Shown: positions 1-8,707 of the stretch, piece after piece
Layout: each line of letters opens with the position of its first letter
Numbering within the stretch: position 1 is the first letter of the stretch
Origin: JBBSEX01 sp038239345
GTDB lineage: Bacteria; Acidobacteriota; Terriglobia; Bryobacterales; Bryobacteraceae
NCBI GenBank assembly: GCA_038239345.1
Contig: JBBSEX010000018.1
Coordinates: forward strand, 47,035-111,034
Direction of reading: 5' to 3'
DNA length: 64,000 nucleotides
Notes under the pieces: model-generated
The model's database searches: none
What the model was told of the DNA's origin: nothing
Seen by the model: the letters and a program-made list of their open reading frames with translations, nothing else
Position numbers and translations under genes: made by a program

Positions 1-576
1 CTTCAGATTCACGTTGAAGGCAATCAGAATCTGACGGGCTCCCACGGCGATCGCGCCGGCTGTCGGGTGCAGGCCGGGTCCGCCGATATCCGGACGGCGG
101 GTGCTATCCAGCAGCGCCTGTTCGCGTAGTGCTTCAAAGCCGCCCCGGCGAATAATTTCCAGGCCCGCGCGTTTAGGATCGTCCGCTGCAGCCTCGTAAA
201 AGTAGACCGGAATCTGCGTATGCCGCCAGATTTCCTCGCCAACGTGTCTGGCCAGGGCCGCGCATTCCCCCATCGTGATGCCCTCAAGCGGGATGAATGG
301 AAGTACATCAATCGCGCCGATGCGAGGATGTACGCCGGTGTGACGATTCAGATCGATCAGCTCAGCCGCTTTCCGCACGCCTTCCAGCGCTGCTTCGCCG
401 ACGGCCGCAGGTTCGCCGGTGAACGTGACGACGGAACGATTGTGATCGAAGTCCGACTCCTGGCCAAGTAATTCAACCCCGGCAATAGCGCGGATGGTGG
501 CGACGATTGCGTCCACTTTCCAAAGATCGCGGCCTTCCGAAAAGTTGGGCACGCACTCTACTAATTGCCGCGTCAC
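1..576 (-). CDS. ftcD: Glutamate formimidoyltransferase, N-terminal 192 residues (cut by window edge)
   Basis: This enzyme transfers the formimino group of N-formimino-L-glutamate to tetrahydrofolate at the end of histidine degradation. Reading the minus strand from a GTG at 576 gives an open frame to base 1. It begins MTRQLVECVPNFSEGRD, which is the characteristic FtcD start, and continues with HPRIGAIDVLPF and EGITMGECAALARHVGEE, all family hallmarks. The GTG overlaps the TGA of the upstream imidazolonepropionase-like gene (573-575), so the two are probably translationally coupled. The C-terminus lies outside the window, so I cannot say whether a cyclodeaminase domain follows. The family identity is firm; the start is inferred from the overlap and the conserved N-terminus. 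Confidence 0.93.
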   Translation of the reverse strand, partial: MTRQLVECVPNFSEGRDLWKVDAIVATIRAIAGVELLGQESDFDHNRSVVTFTGEPAAVGEAALEGVRKAAELIDLNRHTGVHPRIGAIDVLPFIPLEGITMGECAALARHVGEEIWRHTQIPVYFYEAAADDPKRAGLEIIRRGGFEALREQALLDSTRRPDIGGPGLHPTAGAIAVGARQILIAFNVNLK

Positions 577-1811
577 TCGGGCTGGCTTTCTTCGGCCACG
601 ATACGCCCGAGCTTGATTGTGGTGCGCACCAAATTATGACCGAAGGTGTAGCAGAGCTCGCGATAGTCGCCTACTTTCAGAATCAAAACATCGGCCTGTT
701 TACCGGGTTCAAGCGATCCGAGTGTGCGCCCTAGCCCGAGCGCGTGGGCGCCATTGATGGTTGCGGCCGCAATGGTCTCGGCAGGCATCATCCGCAATTC
801 ACGACTGGCCAAGGCGAGCACCATTTGCATATTCGCGGTGGGGCAAGTAACCCGATGGTAGCCGCTGGCGAGTGCAACGGCGGCGCCGGCATCAATCAAT
901 TTTCGCGCTGGGGCGTAGGGTCCGACGCCTAGATGGAATGTCGCTGCCGGTGTCAATGTAGCTATCGTAGCCGACCCGGCAAGCAGGTCTACGTCCTCTT
1001 CGGTGGCATGATCCAAACGGTCGACGCTGAGAGCGCCACTCTCGATGGCTTGGGCTACCCCGAGCAATTGTCCAAATTGTCCGGTCTGCATTTTCGTTCG
1101 CAAGCCCAGTCGCTTGACGGCTTCCAGATAACGTGCCGACTGCGCGGGCGTGAATCCGCCGGAGTCGCAACAGACGTCGGCGATGGTGGCCAGTTTGCGC
1201 CGCGCTACAACGGGTAGAAGATCGCCGATCAGAAAGTCGAGGTAGTCGTCTGGCCGGCCTGCAAACTCCGGAGGCGTCGTGTTGGCGGCGAAGAAAGTGG
1301 GTATCAGATCGACAGACGCGTTCTTCGCGGCGGCAAGTACCCGTAGTAGCTTTAGCTCGCCGGCTGCATCCAAGGCCGATCCCGTTTTGGATTCGAGAGC
1401 AGTAGTTCCATGGCGCAGGGCATCCTGAATCACCCGCGCCGCGCGAATTCGCAAGGACGCGGCCGATGCGCTTCGGACCGCGGAAATATTTCCCAGCGCG
1501 ATGCTTGCATCGATGGGAACGGGCGCGTCGATGTGCCGCTCAAATTGCGCGAATGCCGGAGGGCCACTGACCAGGTGGGTATGACTATCGACGAAGCCCG
1601 GCATCACGACGCGTCCTTCGGCGGCGATCACTTTGGCTCCCCGAGCCGACGCCAGGTTTTCAATTCTGCGAGTCTGTCCGGCCTCTATAATGATGCCGTT
1701 CGCCAACAGTAGCGAACCATCCTCGATGATGCTGAGATTGTTAAGCGCGGTACCACGGCGTGGGCCACTGGGGCCTCGCAGCGTAAGAAGCTGGCGAGCT
1801 CCCCGTACCAT
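573..1811 (-). CDS. hutI: Imidazolonepropionase-like amidohydrolase (HutI family, divergent metal site)
   Basis: This 412-residue protein belongs to the amidohydrolase family that opens imidazolone-5-propionate to N-formimino-glutamate, the substrate of the FtcD encoded just downstream. Visible features are the metal-binding H77-T-H79 on the first strand, the ALESKTG segment that matches the HutI glutamate/lysine strand, and a C-terminal SLEPGKQADVLIL typical of the family. Two other expected ligands are missing: the usual K-x-HADQ is KMQTGQ (Q242 replaces His), and the usual ALATDFNPG is ALASGYHRV (G317 replaces Asp). The ATG at 1811 has its Shine-Dalgarno 20 bases away. An AGGAGG at 1832-1837 sits 5 bases before an in-frame CTG at 1826, so the protein may be 5 residues longer. 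The neighbour supports a HutI role; the active site argues for caution. Confidence 0.8.
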   Translation of the reverse strand: MVRGARQLLTLRGPSGPRRGTALNNLSIIEDGSLLLANGIIIEAGQTRRIENLASARGAKVIAAEGRVVMPGFVDSHTHLVSGPPAFAQFERHIDAPVPIDASIALGNISAVRSASAASLRIRAARVIQDALRHGTTALESKTGSALDAAGELKLLRVLAAAKNASVDLIPTFFAANTTPPEFAGRPDDYLDFLIGDLLPVVARRKLATIADVCCDSGGFTPAQSARYLEAVKRLGLRTKMQTGQFGQLLGVAQAIESGALSVDRLDHATEEDVDLLAGSATIATLTPAATFHLGVGPYAPARKLIDAGAAVALASGYHRVTCPTANMQMVLALASRELRMMPAETIAAATINGAHALGLGRTLGSLEPGKQADVLILKVGDYRELCYTFGHNLVRTTIKLGRIVAEESQPE

Positions 1812-1830
1812 GACGATGTCGGACAGGCCA

Positions 1831-1837
1831 TCCTCCT
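1831..1837 (-). promoter_or_regulatory. Strong ribosome binding site favouring a CTG start for the hutI-like gene
   Basis: On the minus strand AGGAGGA (1837 to 1831) is followed after TGGC by an in-frame CTG at 1826-1824. An ATG in another frame (1832-1830) overlaps the site and opens a shorter frame whose product resembles nothing. The ATG of the family frame at 1811 is 20 bases from the site, which is too far for ordinary initiation. Confidence 0.4.
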
Positions 1838-1931
1838 GATCGGCGGGCCGAACCGCTGGACAATTACCAGACGGAGCGGCAATCGGCGACTATGGGACAA
1901 TCTGTAGTTTGCCCGTCAATCTTCATCACAT

Positions 1932-3158
1932 ATGAAAGCGCGCTATCAGGATCTACGTTCCGGCGTGGAGTCAAAGCGTACTCTGGTGGTTCATTTTAGG
2001 ATTAAAAATCAGTCGTCAACTGCCTGGCATAGCGACGGCGGATTGCTGCTGGGGTGGCAGATCTACGATCCTGTTGGCGGAACATTTATTTTCGAAGGCG
2101 AATGGACCGCGCTCCCAGCGGACTTGAACCCTGGCGAATCCACCGACGTAAATCTTCGCATTGAATTGCCCGCCGAGAATGGGCCGTACCGCGTGTACGT
2201 ATCGCCAATTCACCCCACATCCGGTTGGTTCTACGCGAACGGTACACCCTTCGTTCTTATCGACGCAACCGTCACCGCGGGGGTCGCGACGATCGAGGAT
2301 ACATCTGTAACGACGTTGCGCGCGCTTGGTTGGAAGAATTTTCTGCGGTCGATTCCCAAAGCTTTCGAATATCCGGTAAAAAGTATTTGGCGAAACCGCA
2401 AGCTGATCCGCTCAATGGTGCGCAGAGATATTCTGGCGCGCTATCGTGGATCCTTCGGCGATGTCCTGTGGACGGTGATCAATCCGATTCTGCTGATGTC
2501 GACGTACTTTTTCGTTTTCGGCGTCGTTCAAAAAACGCAGTTCGCGGCCGATCCGAGCCGAACCGGATTTACGCTATATTTCCTTGCCGGCATGCTGCCC
2601 TGGCTGGCGTTTAGTGAACCGATAGGCCGCGCGCCTTCGGTGATTTTAGAGTATCGAAGCTTCGTAAAGAAATTCGTATTTCCGCTGGAGACGCTGCCGG
2701 TGAATCAGGTGATTTCCGGATTCGTCACCGAAATTTTCGGCTTGGGAATCTTTATCGCCTTCCTGCTGATCGCCCGCGGATCCATTCCTCTATCGGTGCT
2801 GTGGCTGCCACTCTTGATCGTCCCGCAGGTACTGTTTACGCTTGGGCTCTGCTGGTTCCTGGCGGCCTTGGGGGCGTTTATGAGGGACTTGGGGCAACTC
2901 ATCGGATTTGTGCTGACCCTGTGGTTTTTCACGACGCCAATTTGCTATCCGGAAATCAGCTTGCCAAAGGAATATTTATGGATTCTGGGAAAGAATCCGA
3001 TGTTCACCCTGGTGCGTTCCTATCGCGCGGTGCTGCTGGAAGGGCATGCTCCGGAGTTTGGCCCGATGTTGAAATTCTGGGTGCTGTCGATTGTCTTCTG
3101 CGTTCTCGGCTATGCCTGGTTTCACAAGGTGCGGAAGAGTTTTGCCGATGTCATCTAA
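1932..3158 (+). CDS. Polysaccharide ABC transporter permease with N-terminal Wzt-C-like domain
   Basis: This 408-residue inner-membrane protein is built from two parts. Residues 1-110 form a soluble beta-rich domain (motifs HFRIKNQSSTAWHS, YDPVGG, LPAENGPYRVYV) that resembles the C-terminal sugar-binding domain normally found on the ATPase Wzt. Residues about 150-408 are an ABC-2 type permease of the Wzm/RfbD kind, recognised by SMVRRDILARYRGS, LGDVLWTVINP-like wording, six membrane segments and the terminal KVRKSFADVI. It would export O-antigen or another cell-surface polysaccharide. No cognate ATPase is adjacent. The ATG at 1932 has only a weak Shine-Dalgarno, and the gene is divergent from hutI across 120 bases. 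The permease assignment is firm; the N-terminal domain assignment rests on motif resemblance. Confidence 0.85.
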   Translation: MKARYQDLRSGVESKRTLVVHFRIKNQSSTAWHSDGGLLLGWQIYDPVGGTFIFEGEWTALPADLNPGESTDVNLRIELPAENGPYRVYVSPIHPTSGWFYANGTPFVLIDATVTAGVATIEDTSVTTLRALGWKNFLRSIPKAFEYPVKSIWRNRKLIRSMVRRDILARYRGSFGDVLWTVINPILLMSTYFFVFGVVQKTQFAADPSRTGFTLYFLAGMLPWLAFSEPIGRAPSVILEYRSFVKKFVFPLETLPVNQVISGFVTEIFGLGIFIAFLLIARGSIPLSVLWLPLLIVPQVLFTLGLCWFLAALGAFMRDLGQLIGFVLTLWFFTTPICYPEISLPKEYLWILGKNPMFTLVRSYRAVLLEGHAPEFGPMLKFWVLSIVFCVLGYAWFHKVRKSFADVI

Positions 3159-4662
3159 CAGCGAACGATCCTGGCTGCGAAATATTTTCACCCCTTCCCT
3201 GTGCGATGTATTTTTCCTCGCGGTAATTGCCTGGTCGTTCATGACGGCGGAGACTGGCTGGAGCCGGCTGCTTTGGGACGGTGACGCCGCCCTTCACACG
3301 GCCGTCGGAAAATGGGTGCTGGAGCACGGACAGGTACCGGTAACCGACCCTTTTTCTTTTACGCTTCCCGGGGCGCCCTGGTTGGCGGTGGAATGGGGGA
3401 CGGGCGTCGTCTTCGCCGCGCTCGATCACGCGTTTGGCCTGAAAGGTATTGTCTTTCTGTGCGGCTGCCTGATCGCCGCGCTGATCACGGTTCTGCTGCG
3501 AACAATGCTCGCTTCCCGAGCCGATACGCTCTTCGCCTTGCTGTTGGCGCTGCTGGCATCCAACGCGATTTCCATTCACTACCACGCGCGGCCACATCTG
3601 TTTACGTTGCTCTTTCTTTCGATCGCCGCCTGGATAATCACAAGGGATCGCGACCCCGGCAAAACGCCGACGCGATGGATTTGGTTACTGCCGCCATTAA
3701 CTGTGTTGTGGGTAAATCTGCATCCCGGATTTGCGATCCTCTTCGCATACCTCGGGGTTGTAGTTGCGGGAAGCGCGCTCGAATGGGCAGCCGGAAAAGG
3801 TTCTCTGCGGGCGACATTACGCTATGTGGGTCTCAGCGCTGCTTGCGCCGCCGCAACCTTTGTGAATCCTTTTGGATGGAAACTGCACACGGAGATTCTC
3901 TCTTATTTTCAGGCAACGGGAATGACCGATCTCATTCAGGAATTCCAAGCTCCTACGTTTCGCTCGTCCCCGCAACTTTACTTCATGGGCTTTCTCTTGG
4001 CGGGACTCGCCCTTTGCGGACTGTTCATTGCGCAAAGAAGATTCGTGGAGCCGCTACTAATTCTGGGTCTTGCCTATGCTTCACTCACCTCGGTGCGCCA
4101 TAGCACGGTCTTCGTGGCGATCGTTGCGCCGATCGTCGCGGTTCAGCTATCCATCTACTGGCGCGCGTTTGCAGTGCGACAGCCGCGTCAATCCGTTGTA
4201 CGAATACTGGATGATCTTTCCGAAGGCATGCGTCCGGGGTTTTCGCGAAACAGCCTGTGGGCCCTGGCGGGCCTGGCCGCTATCTTCGTGCTGGCGCCAC
4301 GCGAGCAGTGGCCGGCCGACTTTGACGACAAAATGTTTCCGGTAGCGATGGCCGCGCGCCATCCTGAGTTAGCAACGGCCCGGCTGTTCACAACCGAGCA
4401 ATGGGCCGACTATCTTTTATTTCGCAATTATCCACGGCAGCGTGTCTTTTACGATGATCGATCGTTTTACGGGGCGAAGATGTTCCAGCGGGTGCAAGTG
4501 CTGCTGAACGGCGGTCCTGGATGGAAAGCAACTCTCGACGATTACCAAACGGACATGGTAATGATCGAACCCGGCTCGTTGTTGGCCGATCGCCTGCGGG
4601 AAGCGCCCGTCTGGAAACTAATCGATAACGACAAGACCGCACTCTTATTCGCCCGGCGGTGA
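3148..4662 (+). CDS. Polytopic membrane protein, possible GT-C type glycosyltransferase
   Basis: This 504-residue protein begins MSSNSERSW at an ATG that overlaps the last codons of the upstream permease by 11 bases, so the two are probably co-translated. It has about ten hydrophobic segments. An extracytoplasmic stretch near the start carries WDGDAALHTAVGKW and DPFSFTLPG, with an acidic DGDAA in the first loop reminiscent of lipid-linked GT-C enzymes. The C-terminal 90 residues are soluble (FTTEQWADYLLFRNYP, VFYDDRSFYG). No specific family is recognised. Its link to a polysaccharide exporter suggests a role in surface glycan assembly, but this is inference. It is convergent with the helicase gene, with only 19 bases between stops and no terminator-like hairpin there. 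Confidence 0.7.
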   Translation: MSSNSERSWLRNIFTPSLCDVFFLAVIAWSFMTAETGWSRLLWDGDAALHTAVGKWVLEHGQVPVTDPFSFTLPGAPWLAVEWGTGVVFAALDHAFGLKGIVFLCGCLIAALITVLLRTMLASRADTLFALLLALLASNAISIHYHARPHLFTLLFLSIAAWIITRDRDPGKTPTRWIWLLPPLTVLWVNLHPGFAILFAYLGVVVAGSALEWAAGKGSLRATLRYVGLSAACAAATFVNPFGWKLHTEILSYFQATGMTDLIQEFQAPTFRSSPQLYFMGFLLAGLALCGLFIAQRRFVEPLLILGLAYASLTSVRHSTVFVAIVAPIVAVQLSIYWRAFAVRQPRQSVVRILDDLSEGMRPGFSRNSLWALAGLAAIFVLAPREQWPADFDDKMFPVAMAARHPELATARLFTTEQWADYLLFRNYPRQRVFYDDRSFYGAKMFQRVQVLLNGGPGWKATLDDYQTDMVMIEPGSLLADRLREAPVWKLIDNDKTALLFARR

Positions 4663-4681
4663 ACAACGATCGCCCGGTGAA

Positions 4682-7018
4682 TTAGCCCAGTAGTGCCGCG
4701 AGAATTCGTTGGGCTGCTTCCTTGCCGCGGTCGCCAATTTCACCCACTGGCCCTACGCAGCTGGGGCATCCCGATTCGCACTTGCAGGCGTTCAGCATAT
4801 CGGAGGCGTAGCGCAGCAGCTTCGGCGTAAGGCGGTATAACGGCGCGCTGAGCCCGATTCCGCCGGGATAGTTATCATAGAGGAACAAATCCGGCTCAAA
4901 CAGTTTCAGACCCTTCGAAATATCTTCGGTCAATGCTACGCCTAGATCGCGGCCATCGCACATCAGCATCAGCGAACCAATGGCGCGCAACGCATTACCG
5001 AGTCCACTTAACCCATTTTGCTTATCGGTGGGACTCAAGTCCGGAAACTGCGCCAGAAATTTCTCCGGGAAGTGCAGCCAGAATGCCGTCGTATGCATCT
5101 CCTGTTCGGGGATGGAGAGGCGCCCGGCGCCCACATTTTCCAGCGTATAAAACTTGACCTTCTTGAAGCCCACCACTTGCGTGTTCACGCGCACTTCGCC
5201 ATGCGCCGCCTTGGCCATCGCAACGGGCGTGGAGTCGAATTCCTCCAACTCTTTTACTTGGGTGTAATCGATGGCATCGGTGAAGTAATCGCAATCGACG
5301 CGGCGCACGTACGCTTTACGGCCATCGTAATCGAAGCGCTCCACCTGATACTGGCGTGCCTCGTGAAGATAGATGGCTTTCTCATGCAGAGTAACCAGGG
5401 CGGTGGGGAACGAGACTTCGGCGATCACGTTGTGTTCACCGGTAATGTCGACGACGACGAAATTGTCGCTCGTGACAGCGCGCAGGCTGACGGCGTCGGC
5501 TGGGTAAGTATCGGAAGTCCAGTGCCACGACCCGGCCGAGTGATGCAGCAATTTTAGTTCTTCCAGAAATTGGCACATGTCCGCTGTGTCATGCGGCCCG
5601 AACTTCTCGCCATCGCGAATTGGCAATTCAAACGCGGCGCATTTCAAGTGATCGATCAGAATTTCAAGATTGTCGGAATTGATGTGGGCGTGTTCCGGTG
5701 AACGATCGAAGAAGTATTCCGGATGTTCGACGATGTATTGATCAAGCGGCGCGCTGGATGCCACCAACACGGCCATGGAAGCGGTTTGGCGGCGTCCCGC
5801 GCGTCCCGCACGTTGCCATGTTGACGCCACGGTTCCCGGATAACCGGCCATGACAACGGCATCCAGCGAGCCGATATCAATGCCCAGTTCCAGGGCATTG
5901 GTGGCGACAACAGCGCGGATTTCGCCATCGCGTAGCTTGCGTTCAATCTCACGGCGTTCCCGCGGAAGATAGCCGCCACGATATCCGCGAACCGATTCGG
6001 CGGAGACAGGCCCTTTGGCGCAGGCGTCTTTCAGATACTTGAGAAGAATCTCGGTAGCCAGCCGGTTATTGGCGAACACCAGAGTCTGTTGCTTGCGTTC
6101 CATGAACTCGAGCGCGATGCGCCGCGTCTCATGCAGATAGCTGCGGCGGATCCCCAACTGCCGGTTGACCACGGGCGGATTATAGAAGACAAAATATTTT
6201 TCTCCCGACGGCGCGCCGTTGCGCTCGACAAGCTCGAAAGGCAATTCCGTCAATGCCTCGGCCAGTTCTTTGGGATTGGCGATAGTAGCGGAACAGCAAA
6301 TGAATTGCGGCTTCGATCCATAAAATTCGCAGATGCGCTTCACACGGCGAATCAGATTGCCCAGATGACTGCCGTATACTCCGCGATAATAGTGCAATTC
6401 GTCGATCACGAAGTAACGCAGGTTCTCAAAACATTTAGCCCACTTCGTGTGATGCGGCAGAATCCCGCTATGAAGCATGTCGGGATTGGTGAGGATGACG
6501 TTAGCTCGCTCGCGTATCGCCTTACGGGCATCCTGCGGAGTATCGCCATCGTAAGTGAATGCCCGGATGTCCGAGCCCATTTCGTCGACCGCGGCCTGGA
6601 ATTCATGAAGCTGATCTTCGGCCAGGGCCTTGGTTGGGAAAAGATATATCGCCCTGGCGCCCGGTTCCTGGATGATGCGATTCAGAACCGGCAAGTTATA
6701 ACAGAGAGTCTTCCCGCTGGCGGTGGGCGTGACGATTACAACATTTTTGCCGTCGTTTGTGTAGTCGAAAGAGTCGCGTTGATGCGTGTAGAGTTGCGCG
6801 ATTCCCCGGCTCTGCAGAGCGCGCTGCAAGTTGGCCGCGACGGTGTCCGGGATGGCGGCGAATTCACCGGGCCGGGCTGGCACATGGCGGATCGCGCGAA
6901 CCGGCGATTCGGGATCCTGCATCCACTGCTGGAAGCGGACAATGGCGCCCTCAAGGCCACCCTTGCGGCTGAGGGCGAGCTCAGGACTAAATTCGGGAAA
7001 CCCGAGTGTGAGGTTCAT
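4682..7018 (-). CDS. DEAD/DEAH-box helicase with DUF1998 (MrfA/YprA-like)
   Basis: This 778-residue superfamily 2 helicase carries in order a Walker A segment TPTASGKT, a DELH motif II (VIDELHYYRG), motif III CCSATIANP, motif V TNALELGIDIG and motif VI QRAGRAGRRQ. A C-terminal DUF1998 region ends with CKCESGCPSC, a four-cysteine cluster. This layout is that of Bacillus MrfA/YprA, reported to act in repair of mitomycin-type DNA damage, and of related archaeal Hjm/Hrq1-like helicases. Its length is typical for the family. The start at ATG 7018 gives MNLTLGFPEF with no strong Shine-Dalgarno. No repair partner is adjacent, so the biological role is by family only. Confidence 0.9.
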   Translation of the reverse strand: MNLTLGFPEFSPELALSRKGGLEGAIVRFQQWMQDPESPVRAIRHVPARPGEFAAIPDTVAANLQRALQSRGIAQLYTHQRDSFDYTNDGKNVVIVTPTASGKTLCYNLPVLNRIIQEPGARAIYLFPTKALAEDQLHEFQAAVDEMGSDIRAFTYDGDTPQDARKAIRERANVILTNPDMLHSGILPHHTKWAKCFENLRYFVIDELHYYRGVYGSHLGNLIRRVKRICEFYGSKPQFICCSATIANPKELAEALTELPFELVERNGAPSGEKYFVFYNPPVVNRQLGIRRSYLHETRRIALEFMERKQQTLVFANNRLATEILLKYLKDACAKGPVSAESVRGYRGGYLPRERREIERKLRDGEIRAVVATNALELGIDIGSLDAVVMAGYPGTVASTWQRAGRAGRRQTASMAVLVASSAPLDQYIVEHPEYFFDRSPEHAHINSDNLEILIDHLKCAAFELPIRDGEKFGPHDTADMCQFLEELKLLHHSAGSWHWTSDTYPADAVSLRAVTSDNFVVVDITGEHNVIAEVSFPTALVTLHEKAIYLHEARQYQVERFDYDGRKAYVRRVDCDYFTDAIDYTQVKELEEFDSTPVAMAKAAHGEVRVNTQVVGFKKVKFYTLENVGAGRLSIPEQEMHTTAFWLHFPEKFLAQFPDLSPTDKQNGLSGLGNALRAIGSLMLMCDGRDLGVALTEDISKGLKLFEPDLFLYDNYPGGIGLSAPLYRLTPKLLRYASDMLNACKCESGCPSCVGPVGEIGDRGKEAAQRILAALLG

Positions 7019-7064
7019 GGTTTCGCTTTTTCTTCTCTAGGGTAGCCGAACCCGGACTGGGGCG

Positions 7065-7628
7065 CTACTCCCACTTGGAAGAGGCGGGTGGCGTGTAGGA
7101 GCGGATGCGATCAAGCAGTACACGGGGATCGTTCCCGGTAATCAACATTGCCCGATGCGTTTGCTGCAAGAACCCTTCCCGTACGAGATGGTCAAGAAAG
7201 CCCGAGAGCCCATCGTAGAAGCCGCCGGCGTTCAACAGCGCGCAGGGCTTTTGATGATATCCAAGTTGCGCCCACGTCCAAACTTCAAACATTTCTTCCA
7301 GCGTGCCGATGCCGCCGGGCAGGGCAATGAACCCATCGGAGAGTTCGGCCATCAGTGCCTTGCGTTCATGCATGGTTCGAACGATGCGCAGATCGCTAAG
7401 ACCTTTGTGAGCGATCTCTTTATCGACCAGCGGCTGGGGAATGACTCCTATCACTTCGCCCCCACGCGCCAAGGCGGCGTCAGCAACGGCGCCCATCAGG
7501 CCCACGGACGCCCCGCCGTAGACGAGGCCGATGCCTTGCTCGGCAAGTAAGCCGCCGAGTGTTTTCGCGGCCTCGAGATATTCCGCACGGCGGCCGGGAC
7601 GCGAGCCGGAAAATACACAGAGACGCAT
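7065..7628 (-). CDS. LOG family protein (TIGR00730 type phosphoribohydrolase)
   Basis: This Rossmann-fold protein of 187 residues resembles the cytokinin-type nucleoside 5'-monophosphate phosphoribohydrolases and older 'lysine decarboxylase-like' annotations. It shows RLCVFSGSRPG at the N-terminus, GLVYGGASVGLMGAVADAAL, and the hallmark PGGIGTLEEMFE with the preceding ERKALMAELSDGFIALPGG, which carries the catalytic R and E. I choose ATG 7628 because family members begin one to five residues before CVFxGS; a GTG at 7643 would add MILFD. Neither has a good Shine-Dalgarno. It is 46 bases upstream of the helicase in the same direction. Confidence 0.88.
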   Translation of the reverse strand: MRLCVFSGSRPGRRAEYLEAAKTLGGLLAEQGIGLVYGGASVGLMGAVADAALARGGEVIGVIPQPLVDKEIAHKGLSDLRIVRTMHERKALMAELSDGFIALPGGIGTLEEMFEVWTWAQLGYHQKPCALLNAGGFYDGLSGFLDHLVREGFLQQTHRAMLITGNDPRVLLDRIRSYTPPASSKWE

Positions 7629-7676
7629 ATCGAAAAGTATCACGGTGGCGGCCCACTGGCTGTTACACTGCGACGT

Positions 7677-8657
7677 GTGAATTCACTCCTTGCTTCCTTT
7701 CTGATCCTGATAGGCACTCTGACCTTGGAAGCAGGATCGCTCCGGCACGCGCAGTTGCGGCGTGATCTTAAAACACTCGCGGCCGGCTTCGCTGGGCGCG
7801 TGGGGATCTGCGTGGCCGACTCCGCTGGCGCGTCATGCATCAACGGCGATCGACGATTCTCCCTGCAAAGCGTGATGAAACTGGTGGCCGCTCTGGCCGT
7901 TATGGACGCGGTGGACAGCCAGCGATGGCGGCTGGAAGAATCGATTCTGATACAGCGGCAGGACCTGAGTCTTTTCGTTCAACCTCTTGCCGCTCTGGTG
8001 GGAAAAGATGGCTATCGGACAACCGTTGGCGATCTGGTTCGGCGGGCCATAGTGGACAGCGATAGCGCGGCGGTGGACATCCTCATCCGTAAGCTTGGTG
8101 GACCGATGGAAGTACAATCTTTCCTGGAACGAAAGGGTATTCACGGTGTGCGGCTAGACCGTGACGAACGCCATCTGCAAACTGAAATCGACGGTCTTAC
8201 GTGGCGGCCGGAGTACGTCGATCCAGAAACGCTGGAGCGGGCGATTCAGGCCGTACCGGCGACGCGACGCACGGCCGCCTATCGACGGTACCAAAGAGAT
8301 GTGCGCGATACCGCAACGCCGCGCGGGATGGCTTCGTTACTTCAGGAACTTGCCGGCGGTATGCTACTCAATCCGGCGTCCACCCGCTATGTGCTGAATA
8401 TTATGGAGCAAACGGCGACCTTCCCCAACCGCTTAAAAGCCGGTGTGCCCAAGGGCTGGAAGATCGGCCATAAGACCGGCTCTAGCGGGTCATGGCTGGG
8501 TATTACCGCCGCGACGAACGACGTGGGAATCTTAACCGCGCCGGATGAAGGATTGTTATCGGTGGTTGTATTTATTGGCGACTCCCGTGCCTCGCCGGAC
8601 GCCTCAGCCGCTCTGATGGCGAAGATAGCAGCGCTTGCCGCCGCTGACTACCAATAA
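7677..8657 (+). CDS. Class A beta-lactamase-like secreted serine hydrolase
   Basis: This 326-residue protein has a short hydrophobic N-terminus (residues 1-20) consistent with export. The penicillin-interacting motifs are S65-V-M-K68 (SxxK), S128-D-S130 where class A enzymes have SDN, E164-R-H-L-Q168 where they have ExxLN, and HKTGSS near the C-terminus (KTG). The catalytic serine, lysine and general-base glutamate are therefore present, but the Asn of SDN and the Asn of the omega loop are replaced by Ser and Gln. It would cleave beta-lactams or a related amide in the periplasm. The start is a GTG at 7677. It is divergent from the LOG gene. Activity on antibiotics is not established by the sequence. 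Confidence 0.85.
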   Translation: MNSLLASFLILIGTLTLEAGSLRHAQLRRDLKTLAAGFAGRVGICVADSAGASCINGDRRFSLQSVMKLVAALAVMDAVDSQRWRLEESILIQRQDLSLFVQPLAALVGKDGYRTTVGDLVRRAIVDSDSAAVDILIRKLGGPMEVQSFLERKGIHGVRLDRDERHLQTEIDGLTWRPEYVDPETLERAIQAVPATRRTAAYRRYQRDVRDTATPRGMASLLQELAGGMLLNPASTRYVLNIMEQTATFPNRLKAGVPKGWKIGHKTGSSGSWLGITAATNDVGILTAPDEGLLSVVVFIGDSRASPDASAALMAKIAALAAADYQ

Positions 8658-8707
8658 CGCTTCTTTATCGTTAAAGGATGGTGATATCATGCTTGCCGAG
8701 GATAGCT

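Noticed and set aside
24..471. Open frames on both strands inside the first 500 bases
   Set aside because: They are shadows of the ftcD frame, which reads through from 576 to 1 with conserved family motifs.
8655..8673. TAACG/CGTTA hairpin after the beta-lactamase-like gene as terminator
   Set aside because: The stem has only 5 pairs, mostly weak, and no U-tract follows.
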